Shown: in pieces, positions 1 through 5,005 of the stretch
Numbering within the stretch: the first letter of the stretch is position 1
Layout: each line of letters starts with the position of its first letter
Origin: an uncultured Oscillospiraceae bacterium
GTDB lineage: Bacteria > Bacillota > Clostridia > Oscillospirales > Oscillospiraceae
NCBI GenBank assembly: GCA_934636045.1
Contig: CAKTZP010000103.1
Location: 1 to 7,771, forward strand
DNA: 7,771 nucleotides
Direction: 5' to 3'
Notes under the pieces: generated by a model
What the model saw: the letters and a program-made list of their open reading frames with translations, nothing else
Database searches by the model: none
What the model was told of the DNA's origin: nothing
Program-made: the position numbers and the translations under genes

Positions 1-210
1 GTGCGTCTGCGGGTTGGTCGCGACGGTGGCCACAAAGCAGGCGGGCGTGTCGGCCTCCAGCGCGGCGATCGGTACCAGCCTCGTCCGGTCCTCATACGTG
101 CGGGGATAGAGCCGGACCAGCTCGCCCAGCGTCGTTACGCCGAGCTTGCGAAACAGCTCCGCCTTCTTCGGTCCAATCCCCGGCAGCGTCCGAATCGAAT
201 CCGTCAACAT
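1..210 (-). CDS. recG: ATP-dependent DNA helicase RecG, N-terminal fragment (cut by window edge)
   Basis: RecG remodels stalled replication forks and Holliday junctions by branch migration in the cytoplasm. Only the first 70 residues are in the window; the gene runs off the left edge. The protein begins MLTDSIRTLPGIGPKKAELF and has the RecG N-terminal signature: a helix-hairpin-helix-like LPGIGPKKAELFRKLGV (residues 9-25), then LGELVRLYPRTYEDRT (about 28-43), which leads into the wedge domain. The helicase motifs lie outside the window. The ATG at 208-210 is preceded by AGGAGGTG at about 215-222 and by a good promoter at 241-269, so this start is well supported. The short motif is strongly RecG-like. 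A different protein with the same HhH start is possible but unlikely. Confidence 0.88.
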   Translation of the reverse strand, partial: MLTDSIRTLPGIGPKKAELFRKLGVTTLGELVRLYPRTYEDRTRLVPIAALEADTPACFVATVATNPQTH

Positions 211-233
211 CGCCGCACCTCCTATTGTTAATA

Positions 234-269
234 TAATAATATTATAGTATAAATCCCAAAAATTAGCAA
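234..269 (-). promoter_or_regulatory. Sigma-A-type promoter of recG
   Basis: Read on the minus strand, TTGCTA (269-264) and a perfect TATAAT (246-241) are separated by exactly 17 bases. Transcription would start near 234 and give a leader of about 24 nucleotides carrying the recG ribosome binding site. The surrounding DNA is very AT-rich. Confidence 0.75.
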
Positions 270-500
270 GAATCGAAATAGCAACACCAATTCTTCGATT
301 CAGAAAATATAAAGACGTTTCGCAAAATCTAGGGGAAGCTCCGGACGAATTCTCCGCAGTGGGCAGCGAGAGATTTTTCGTCAAGTCGAGGTTTGGCAAA
401 CGCAGGAATACTTTGTGTATTTCAAGTCCTTCAAACCGATGAATTGGCCAAAAAGCTCCGCTGAACGCCGCAGAGGATTTGTCCAGAGTTTCCCCCGCCC
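270..500. other. Non-coding gap between recG promoter and rpsT terminator
   Basis: About 230 bases with no convincing gene. An 8-bp inverted repeat, GAATCGAA (270-277) with TTCGATTC (294-301), sits just behind the recG promoter. The rest (about 302-490) is less AT-rich than a normal spacer and contains small palindromes such as GTTTGGCAAAC, AATACTTTGTGTATT and TTGGCCAA. One plus-strand frame stays open from about 312 to 574 but has no start codon near its beginning, no ribosome binding site, and runs through the rpsT terminator and the antisense end of rpsT, so I do not call it a gene. It may be a dispersed repeat or a decayed sequence. Confidence 0.4.
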
Positions 501-536
501 CAAAAAGCAAAAGCCTGACGGTGAGCACCGTCAGGC
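501..536 (-). terminator. Rho-independent terminator of rpsT
   Basis: A perfect stem GCCTGACGGT / ACCGTCAGGC (513-522 with 527-536) has a 4-base loop. On the minus strand it is followed by TTTTGCTTTTT (512-502). It lies about 20 bases after the rpsT stop codon. Confidence 0.9.
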
Positions 537-556
537 GGAAAACATCCAATTTTTGC

Positions 557-820
557 TTACGCCATTGCGTTGAGCTTGAGGGTCATGCTGCTCTTCTTGC
601 GGGCGGCGTTGTTCTTGTGAAGGATTCCCTTGTTCACAGCCTTGTCGACAGCGACGACAGCGGCGGTGTACGCGGTACCGGCCTGTGCCTTGTCACCGGC
701 GGCAACAGCGGCGTCGAACTTCTTGATGGTGGTCTTCAGAGCGGACTTGGCCATCTTGTTCTTCTCGTTGGCGATACGGGAAAGGGAAACTCTCTTCTTC
801 GCGGACTTGATGTTGGGCAT
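557..820 (-). CDS. rpsT: 30S ribosomal protein S20
   Basis: Primary-binding protein of the small ribosomal subunit that contacts 16S rRNA. The 87-residue product has the usual S20 length and its features: the N-terminal MPNIKSAKKRV, a lysine/arginine-rich all-helical body, and a C-terminal block with KGILHKNNAARKKSSM (about residues 64-79). The ATG at 818-820 is chosen over the upstream in-frame GTG at 829 because AGGAGGTG lies a few bases before the ATG and actually overlaps the GTG, and because S20 proteins normally begin MPNIKSA. The gene is a single transcription unit with its own promoter (about 874-909) and a strong terminator (501-536). The leader of about 54 nucleotides could allow feedback control of the kind known for S20, but no specific structure was identified. 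It is divergent from gpr. In Bacillus rpsT also neighbours gpr. Confidence 0.97.
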   Translation of the reverse strand: MPNIKSAKKRVSLSRIANEKNKMAKSALKTTIKKFDAAVAAGDKAQAGTAYTAAVVAVDKAVNKGILHKNNAARKKSSMTLKLNAMA

Positions 821-873
821 GAATTGCACCTCCTCTGTTGGGGTTTATCAAAACGCTGAATTCACTTCACGCA

Positions 874-909
874 GGAATATATTATAACGGCAAGAACGCA
901 CAAAATCAA
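874..909 (-). promoter_or_regulatory. Sigma-A-type promoter of rpsT
   Basis: On the minus strand TTGATT (909-904) and a perfect TATAAT (886-881) are 17 bases apart. The predicted start is near 874. This is close to consensus, as expected for a ribosomal protein gene. Confidence 0.78.
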
Positions 910-926
910 TAGTTTTTTTCATAAAA
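898..926 (+). promoter_or_regulatory. Possible sigma-G/sigma-F-like promoter of gpr
   Basis: GCACA (898-902) and CATAAAA (920-926) are 17 bases apart. The known sigma-G pattern in Bacillus is roughly GHATR, about 18 bases, CATWHTA. The -35 matches 4 of 5 positions and the -10 matches 6 of 7. Transcription would begin near 933, about 45 bases before gpr. gpr is a classical sigma-F/sigma-G target, which raises the plausibility, but the region is AT-rich and chance matches are common. It overlaps the -35 box of the divergent rpsT promoter. Confidence 0.38.
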
Positions 927-978
927 ATGCAAATTTTTTTCTTTCTCTGCAAAAGATAAGCCCAAAGGAGGCGTTTTT

Positions 979-1818
979 ATGACAATTCGGACGGATCTGG
1001 CGGTGGAAGCCAAGTCGCTTTGGGAAAAAAGTGCCGGTCAGACGACAAAGCTGGAGGGTGTTCGCGCGCGCACGTATTCGGTCGGCGGCGCCGAGCTGAC
1101 ACAGGTGGACATTCTCGACGCGCGCGGTGAAAAAGCGCTCGGAAAGCCCGCAGGGCGCTATGTCACGCTGGAGCTGCCGCGCGGGCGCGATGTCCGGCAG
1201 CCGGCACAGACGCTGGCCGGAGAGCTGCGCAAGCTGACGGGTGAGGCAGGCGGCATTATGGTCGTAGGGCTGGGGAATGCCGCAGTCACGCCGGACGCGC
1301 TGGGGCCGCTGGCGGTCTCCCGGCTGTTTTTAACGCGCCACCTCATCGAGCACCTGCCGGAGCAGTTCGGCAGCTGCCGTCCCGTGTGCGCCGTCTGCCC
1401 CGGCGTTTTGGCCACGACGGGCATCGAAAGCGCGGAGCTCGTGCGCGGCGCGGTGGCACACACGAAGCCGGACTGCGTCGTGGTCATCGACGCGCTGGCC
1501 ACGGGCGCGCCGGAGCGCCTGTGCCGCACGGTACAGCTGACGGACACGGGAATTGTGCCCGGCTCAGGCGTCGGCAACCGCCGAAGCCGGTTTTCCAAGG
1601 AAACCCTCGGCGTGCCGGTGCTGGCGCTCGGAGCAGCCACGGTAACGGACGCCGCCGCCCTCTGTCCCGATGCGGACAGGCAGATGATCGTGACCCCGCG
1701 CGACATTGACGAGCAGGTGCGTTATCTGGCAGCGGTGCTGGGCATGGCGATCAATCTGGCGGTGCACCGCGATCTGAGCTATGAGGAATTGGCGCAATTT
1801 GTTCCAAATTGTTCATAA
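979..1818 (+). CDS. gpr: GPR germination protease (spore endopeptidase, peptidase family A25)
   Basis: GPR degrades the small acid-soluble spore proteins during germination, releasing amino acids and freeing the DNA. The 279-residue product shows the family hallmarks: RTDLAVEA at residues 4-11, GLGNAAVTPDALGP at 97-110, CPGVLATTGIE at 140-150, VIDALAT at 169-175, and the glycine-rich TDTGIVPGSGVGN at 188-200. Asp106 and Asp171 correspond by context to the two aspartates implicated in B. megaterium GPR catalysis. AAAGGAGG at 964-971 supports the ATG at 979. An in-frame stop at 922-924 with no alternative start between excludes a longer N-terminus. Two oddities: only three residues precede RTDLA, so there is no propeptide of about 15 residues like that removed in Bacillus; and the protein is about 90 residues shorter than Bacillus GPR, mainly because a segment before the C-terminal MIVTPRDIDEQV (236-247) is missing. 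It is divergent from rpsT and lies upstream of sigG. Confidence 0.95.
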   Translation: MTIRTDLAVEAKSLWEKSAGQTTKLEGVRARTYSVGGAELTQVDILDARGEKALGKPAGRYVTLELPRGRDVRQPAQTLAGELRKLTGEAGGIMVVGLGNAAVTPDALGPLAVSRLFLTRHLIEHLPEQFGSCRPVCAVCPGVLATTGIESAELVRGAVAHTKPDCVVVIDALATGAPERLCRTVQLTDTGIVPGSGVGNRRSRFSKETLGVPVLALGAATVTDAAALCPDADRQMIVTPRDIDEQVRYLAAVLGMAINLAVHRDLSYEELAQFVPNCS

Positions 1819-1837
1819 AGAATTATGTTAACTCCTC

Positions 1838-1914
1838 ATGCAAAGCATGCAAGCGCTTTTGCACAACGCCGGATGTGCAAAAGCCTGTGCACAATGTGCA
1901 AAACTCTTGCAAAT
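1838..1914. repeat. Cluster of TGTGCAAAA / TGCAAA motifs between gpr and sigG
   Basis: TGTGCAAAA occurs on the minus strand at 1857-1865 and on the plus strand at 1874-1882 and 1895-1903; the two direct copies are 21 bases apart, about two helical turns. Shorter related copies are at 1839-1844 (TGCAAA), 1848-1852 (TGCAA) and 1908-1913 (TGCAAA). A TGTGCACA palindrome is at 1886-1893. Operator sites for a DNA-binding protein or remnants of a repeat are possible; neither is proven. Confidence 0.45.
1855..1884 (+). repeat. Perfect 11-bp inverted repeat downstream of gpr
   Basis: GCTTTTGCACA (1855-1865) is the exact reverse complement of TGTGCAAAAGC (1874-1884), with an 8-base loop. There is no T-tract afterwards, so it is not a standard terminator, though it could stabilise the 3' end of gpr mRNA. 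The arms contain the motif TGTGCAAAA, which recurs at 1895-1903. Confidence 0.6.
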
Positions 1915-1954
1915 TCAGCTGTGCGACTCCGGTGTCCGACAAGCCGTTTGGATA

Positions 1955-1997
1955 AAACCGGTGCATATTTTCCTGTATACGGAAGGATTTCCGGTTT
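1955..1997 (+). other. Two-tier stem-loop in the gpr-sigG gap
   Basis: Outer arms AAACCGG (1955-1961) and CCGGTTT (1991-1997) enclose an inner TTCC/GGAA stem (1970-1973 with 1981-1984) closing the 7-base loop TGTATAC. It could be a structured part of a long sigG leader or of a gpr read-through transcript. No known riboswitch class was recognised. Confidence 0.35.
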
Positions 1998-2157
1998 CAA
2001 TAACAGCGGATAATCCCGAGAAAATTTAGATTATGTCAACTCTTTTTCGGCGTTTTTGGTCGAAATAATTCGAAAAACATCATTTTCAAGGGAACATGCG
2101 CGAAGGCTGCCGCACAGCAGGGTATGAACGGCGCTTCTTGGGAAATACTGTACCGTA

Positions 2158-2178
2158 CCGGCTCCGTCAGTGGGCCGG
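2158..2178 (+). promoter_or_regulatory. Hairpin abutting the sigG ribosome binding site
   Basis: CCGGCTC (2158-2164) can pair with GGGCCGG (2172-2178) through seven pairs, one of them G-U, closing a 7-base loop. The stem ends two bases before the AGGAGG at 2181-2186, so it could lower ribosome access. In B. subtilis a leader hairpin is reported to reduce sigG translation; the equivalence here is inference. Confidence 0.45.
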
Positions 2179-2193
2179 GCAGGAGGATCACTT

Positions 2194-2973
2194 ATGCAGG
2201 GAAAGGTCGAAATTTGCGGGGTCAACACATCCCGCCTGAAAACGCTGAAAAATGAGGAGATGCTGCGGCTGTTAAAGCGCTCCCAAGCGGGCGACGAGGC
2301 GGCGCGGCAGCAGCTTATCGAGGGAAATCTCCGGCTGGTGCTGTCGGTCATCCAGAAATTCATGGGGCGCGGCGAAAATCCGGACGACCTCTTTCAGGTC
2401 GGCTGCGTGGGGCTTTTAAAGGCCATCGCCAACTTTAACACCGACCTCAACGTCCGCTTCAGCACCTACGGCGTGCCAATGATCGAGGGCGAGGTAAAGC
2501 GGTATCTGCGCGACTACAGCGCCATCCGCGTTTCGCGCAGCATGCGCGACACCGCCTATCGCGTGCTGCAATGCAAGGAAGCCATGCAGCGCGAAAGCGC
2601 ACGCGAGCCGACGCTTGAGCAGATTGCGCAGCGGCTGGAGCTGCCGCTGCAGGCCGTGCGCCAGTCCATGGACGCCATGGCCGCGCCAGTGTCGCTCTAT
2701 GAGCCGGTGTATTCCGACGGCGGCGACCCATTGACGGTAATGGATCAGCTGCGTGACAATAAAAACACGGATGAGCGGTGGCTCGAGCGTATTGCGCTGC
2801 GCGAAGCAATGAGCGCCCTCGGCGAGCGAGAAAAACGCATCCTCGCCCTGCGCTTCTTTGACGGCAAGACCCAGATGGAAGTCGCAACGGAGATCGGCAT
2901 CTCCCAGGCACAGGTCTCAAGACTCGAAAAAAACGCCATCTCCAGTCTTCGCAAAGCGATCTGCGTTTCATAG
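2194..2973 (+). CDS. sigG: RNA polymerase sporulation sigma factor sigma-G
   Basis: Sigma-G directs late transcription in the forespore, including spore protease and SASP genes. The 259-residue product has the sigma-G-specific N-terminus MQGKVEICGVNTSRLKTLKN, sigma region 2 with NLRLVLSVIQKF (45-56), DDLFQVGCVGLLKAI (64-78) and RFSTYGVPMIEGEVKRYLRD (88-107), region 3 around EPTLEQIAQRLELP (138-151), and region 4.2 with the HTH GKTQMEVATEIGISQAQVSR (224-243). The ATG at 2194 is chosen because AGGAGG lies seven bases upstream and the N-terminus then aligns with known sigma-G proteins; the in-frame GTG at 2170 lies before that site. The long leader contains a hairpin next to the Shine-Dalgarno. 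Weak forespore-type promoter fragments occur (CATTTTC at 2081-2087, GGGAACATG at 2090-2098) without convincing -35 partners. Unlike in Bacillus, it does not follow spoIIGA-sigE. Read-through from gpr is possible because no clear terminator separates them. Confidence 0.96.
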   Translation: MQGKVEICGVNTSRLKTLKNEEMLRLLKRSQAGDEAARQQLIEGNLRLVLSVIQKFMGRGENPDDLFQVGCVGLLKAIANFNTDLNVRFSTYGVPMIEGEVKRYLRDYSAIRVSRSMRDTAYRVLQCKEAMQRESAREPTLEQIAQRLELPLQAVRQSMDAMAAPVSLYEPVYSDGGDPLTVMDQLRDNKNTDERWLERIALREAMSALGEREKRILALRFFDGKTQMEVATEIGISQAQVSRLEKNAISSLRKAICVS

Positions 2974-2991
2974 AAGCGCTGCCGCATCGTA

Positions 2992-3033
2992 AAGCATAAA
3001 AACCGGAGCTGTGCTTTGGGCACGGCTCCGGTT
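2992..3033 (-). terminator. Terminator between convergent sigG and the ACP-like gene
   Basis: AACCGGAGC (3001-3009) pairs with GCTCCGGTT (3025-3033), extended by a U-G pair and GTGC/GCAC, giving a 14-pair stem with a 5-base loop. On the minus strand it is followed by TTTTTATGC, so it is a good terminator for the leftward genes. On the plus strand the T-run is only two bases long, so termination of sigG is probably weaker. Confidence 0.8.
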
Positions 3034-3086
3034 CGGTATGTACAGGCTCAGGCTGCAAGAACCCTCTGCGGGGGAATTGCGCGCGA

Positions 3087-3314
3087 TTAAACTTGATTTT
3101 CGACAAACATGACCACATCGGCGACGGTCGACAGCGCATTCAGATCGTTCTCTGACCAGTCTATGGCAAACTCCTGCTCGAGGGAGAGCATCAGCTCTTC
3201 CAGATCACTGCGCTCCGCTTCCAAATCCTCGAGAATCACTGTTTGCATCGTAATGCGCTCTTCATCGCATCCGAGCAGCTCTGCCAGAAGACTGCGGATC
3301 GTTTCAAACACCAA
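3087..3314 (-). CDS. Acyl-carrier-protein-like protein lacking the canonical phosphopantetheine serine
   Basis: The 75-residue product begins MVFETIRSLLAELLGCDEER and has ACP length, acidity and helical layout: helix I at about 2-14, the long loop, helix II with ELMLSLEQEFAI (40-51), and a C-terminal helix with TVADVVMFVENQ (63-74). The usual motif is D-S-L-D, where Ser carries 4'-phosphopantetheine. The ungapped alignment gives E-R-S-D (34-37), so Arg35 occupies the attachment position and Ser36 is one residue late. It may be a non-acylated ACP homologue, or the shifted Ser may be used. The TTG at 3314-3312 is chosen as start because GGAGG (3327-3323) is eight bases upstream; GTG 3311 is an alternative, while the more upstream TTG at 3347 falls inside the promoter -10 box. 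No fatty-acid or polyketide genes are adjacent, so the partner is unknown. It has its own promoter and shares the strand with the ACT gene upstream. Confidence 0.78.
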   Translation of the reverse strand: MVFETIRSLLAELLGCDEERITMQTVILEDLEAERSDLEELMLSLEQEFAIDWSENDLNALSTVADVVMFVENQV

Positions 3315-3339
3315 GCATTCCACCTCCCTCTTGTTTTGA

Positions 3340-3375
3340 CGATACAAGTATAGCCGCGGGAGGAAGGAAATGCAA
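3340..3375 (-). promoter_or_regulatory. Sigma-A-type promoter of the ACP-like gene
   Basis: On the minus strand TTGCAT (3375-3370) and TATACT (3352-3347) are 17 bases apart. The predicted start near 3340 leaves a leader of about 26 nucleotides, which fixes the translation start to the TTG at 3314 or the GTG at 3311. It is near consensus, so the gene is probably expressed in growing cells independently of the ACT gene. Confidence 0.72.
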
Positions 3376-3428
3376 TAGGATTTTTCAGTTTTTCTTCATT
3401 GGTCGGGGCAAAACGGAATAGGACTGTA

Positions 3429-3869
3429 TCAGCCCGCGAGAACCTCGGCCTTGACCACGCCGTCGACCTGCCGCAGCGTGCGCAGCAGCGCCTCTGCGCC
3501 CCATTCCATGCCCAGCGTCTCGGCAGAGATCGTAACCGACGCGCAGCCGCCCGTGGGGATGGTTTGGTTAATGGTGAGTATATTTGCGCCGAATTGGGCA
3601 AAAATGGATAGTATCGAAGAGAGCAGACCCGTTACGTCCCGCAAAAGGAATTGGAACGTAAGGATGTGCCCAGCCATCAGATTCTGGAAGGGTGAAATGG
3701 CGTCGCGGTACTTATAAAAGGCGCTGCGGCTGATGTCCGTGGCGCGGGTGGCCTCGCCGACGGTTTTCGCCTCACCGGTCTCGAGCATCCATTTGGCCTC
3801 GGCGACCTTGAGAAAAACCTCCGGGAGCGCGGTCGCCTCGACAATATAATACTTGGGGAGCTGCTTCAT
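3429..3869 (-). CDS. HTH-ACT domain protein, UPF0735/PheB family
   Basis: The 146-residue product has the two-part layout of the UPF0735 (PheB) family. The N-terminal part starts MKQLPKYYIVEATALPEVFL and includes a helix-turn-helix-like segment VGEATRATDISRSAFYKYRD (about 37-56). An ACT domain follows (about 68-146), with LLRDVTGLLSSILSIFAQFG (75-94) and ANILTINQTIPTGGCASVTI (95-114). ACT domains usually bind amino acids, and the family has been linked by name and neighbourhood to phenylalanine/chorismate metabolism; its molecular role is not established. The ATG at 3869 has AGGAGG (3882-3877) seven bases upstream and gives the family's normal length; the longer frame to 3950 crosses the promoter. 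No terminator was found before the ACP-like gene downstream, so some co-transcription is possible. It is divergent from ytvI. Confidence 0.9.
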   Translation of the reverse strand: MKQLPKYYIVEATALPEVFLKVAEAKWMLETGEAKTVGEATRATDISRSAFYKYRDAISPFQNLMAGHILTFQFLLRDVTGLLSSILSIFAQFGANILTINQTIPTGGCASVTISAETLGMEWGAEALLRTLRQVDGVVKAEVLAG

Positions 3870-3883
3870 GCTGCCTGCCTCCT

Positions 3884-3902
3884 GTGCGCGAATTGCGCGC
3901 AT
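3884..3902 (-). other. Small hairpin in the leader of the ACT gene
   Basis: TGCGCG (3885-3890) pairs with CGCGCA (3896-3901) around a 5-base loop, extended by one G-U pair. It lies between the promoter and the Shine-Dalgarno of the ACT gene. A regulatory role is only a possibility. Confidence 0.3.
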
Positions 3903-3927
3903 TTGTATTTCTTTGAAGCACATTTTA
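3899..3927 (+). promoter_or_regulatory. Possible sigma-G/sigma-F-like promoter of ytvI
   Basis: GCATT (3899-3903) and CATTTTA (3921-3927) are 17 bases apart. The -10 is a full match to CATWHTA and the -35 matches GHATR at 4 of 5 positions. Transcription would start near 3934, leaving a leader of about 37 bases. The geometry is the same as the candidate in front of gpr. Confidence 0.4.
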
Positions 3928-3950
3928 ACACAAAACGGCACACTTTGCAA
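3915..3950 (-). promoter_or_regulatory. Sigma-A-type promoter of the ACT gene
   Basis: On the minus strand TTGCAA (3950-3945) and TAAAAT (3927-3922) are 17 bases apart. A TG one base before the -10 forms an extended -10 element. Its -10 occupies the same bases as a possible sigma-G-type -10 for ytvI on the other strand. Confidence 0.68.
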
Positions 3951-3970
3951 GCCGGGAAAGGTCGTCCGCT

Positions 3971-5005
3971 ATGAAAAAAAATTGGAAGCTCCTGCTCTGC
4001 GCACTGGGCGGTATTTTGGGCGTCTGGCTGACGGCAAAATTCCTGCTGCCCATCGGACTGCCGTTTTTGCTGGGTTGGGGCGTGTCGCGGTTGGCGCTGC
4101 CGCTGGAACGGCGGCTGACGAAGCGCGTGCCGCTGGCGGCGTTTGTCTCGGTGACCGCCGTGGCCGTCGCCGTGGGCGCTGCGCTTTGGCTGCTGGGCTG
4201 GGGGCTGTTTGCAGGCCTGGAACGGTTAAGCGCGCGGCTGCCGGGGCTCTTGACCTCGCTGACCGGCCCGGTGAGCAGTCTGCACGCGGCCCTGCTGCGG
4301 CTGGCAGGAAGGCTCCCGGATGGACTGGCCGCACCGGCGGTACAGTGGCTGGATGAATTCTTCGCCGGCAGCAGCGTAATTGCCGGAGCGCTGTCAGACT
4401 GGGTGCTGTCTCTGGCGGGACGTATTTTGATGTGCGTGCCGGACATTTTGCTCTTCGCCCTGACAATGCTGCTGTCGGCGTATCTGTTTTCCTCCGAACG
4501 CGGGAAGCTGCAGAGGTTCCTGACGCAGCATATTCCGGCGCAGTGGCGCGCGCGGGGGCAGAAAATTCTTAAAAAGCTGCGCGGCGCGCTGAGCGCGTAT
4601 CTGAAAACGCAGCTGCGGCTGTCGCTGGTGATTTTAGGTCTGACGGCAGTGGGACTGCTGGTGCTGGGGCGAAAAAACGCCCTGCCGCTGGCGCTGGTGA
4701 TCGCTGTCGTCGACGCCCTGCCCGTCTTCGGCGCAGGTACAATCCTGATTCCGTGGGGCGTGATCTCGTTTTTGCGGGGCAGCACCGTGCTGGGCATCGG
4801 GCTGCTGGTGCTCTACGCGCTGTGCTCGGTGAGCCGGGCGTTTTTGGAGCCGCGGTTTTTAGGCAAGCAGATCGGGCTCAATCCCCTGCTGACGCTCATC
4901 GCGCTGTACGCGGGTTATCGCCTGTTCGGCATTTTGGGGATGATTCTGCTGCCGTTTGCGGTCATTTTGCTCAAGCAGCTGTATGAGCTGATCGAATCGG
5001 CCTAA
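3971..5005 (+). CDS. ytvI: Sporulation integral membrane protein, YtvI-like (AI-2E transporter family)
   Basis: The 344-residue polytopic membrane protein is of the AI-2E/PerM permease superfamily. Hydrophobic segments lie roughly at 7-40, 57-80, 150-173, 215-233, 237-262, 270-290 and 303-336. The loop between the second and third groups (about 85-145) is the extracytoplasmic-type region usual in this family. The block DALPVFGAGTILIPWGVISF (248-267), followed by EPRFLGKQIGLNPLLTLIAL (293-312) and YAGYRLFGILG (313-323), is characteristic of the YtvI sporulation subfamily rather than of generic AI-2E exporters. The substrate is unknown. The ATG at 3971 is preceded by a modest GGGAAAGG about nine bases upstream and a charged MKKNWK start. 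It is divergent from the ACT gene, and its TAA overlaps the stop codon of the convergent MocR gene with no terminator between. A sporulation role is inferred from the subfamily and from the sigG/gpr neighbourhood. Confidence 0.87.
   Translation: MKKNWKLLLCALGGILGVWLTAKFLLPIGLPFLLGWGVSRLALPLERRLTKRVPLAAFVSVTAVAVAVGAALWLLGWGLFAGLERLSARLPGLLTSLTGPVSSLHAALLRLAGRLPDGLAAPAVQWLDEFFAGSSVIAGALSDWVLSLAGRILMCVPDILLFALTMLLSAYLFSSERGKLQRFLTQHIPAQWRARGQKILKKLRGALSAYLKTQLRLSLVILGLTAVGLLVLGRKNALPLALVIAVVDALPVFGAGTILIPWGVISFLRGSTVLGIGLLVLYALCSVSRAFLEPRFLGKQIGLNPLLTLIALYAGYRLFGILGMILLPFAVILLKQLYELIESA

Noticed and set aside
312..574. Open plus-strand frame of about 88 codons between recG and rpsT
   Set aside because: No start codon near its beginning, no ribosome binding site, and it runs through the rpsT terminator and the antisense rpsT 3' end.
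479..887. Plus-strand frames opposite rpsT
   Set aside because: They mirror the rpsT coding sequence and lack ribosome binding sites; rpsT is unmistakable on the minus strand.
1838..1914. CRISPR array
   Set aside because: The repeated units are only about 9 bases, unevenly spaced and in mixed orientation; no Cas genes are present.
1825..2029. Two overlapping short plus-strand frames after gpr (62 and 63 residues), cysteine-rich
   Set aside because: Neither has a ribosome binding site; the cysteines come from the repeated TGTGCAAA motif; no family resemblance.
2060..2098. Sigma-F/sigma-G promoter for sigG (CATTTTC at 2081 or GGGAACATG at 2090)
   Set aside because: The -10-like boxes are fair but no acceptable -35 lies at the right distance, so it is not listed as a feature.
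2459..3139. Long minus-strand frame opposite sigG
   Set aside because: Arg/Pro/Cys-rich composition typical of an antisense shadow; it crosses the terminator hairpin and overlaps the ACP-like gene.
3925..4797. Minus-strand frames opposite ytvI
   Set aside because: Ser/Arg/Pro-rich shadows of a conserved membrane protein gene.
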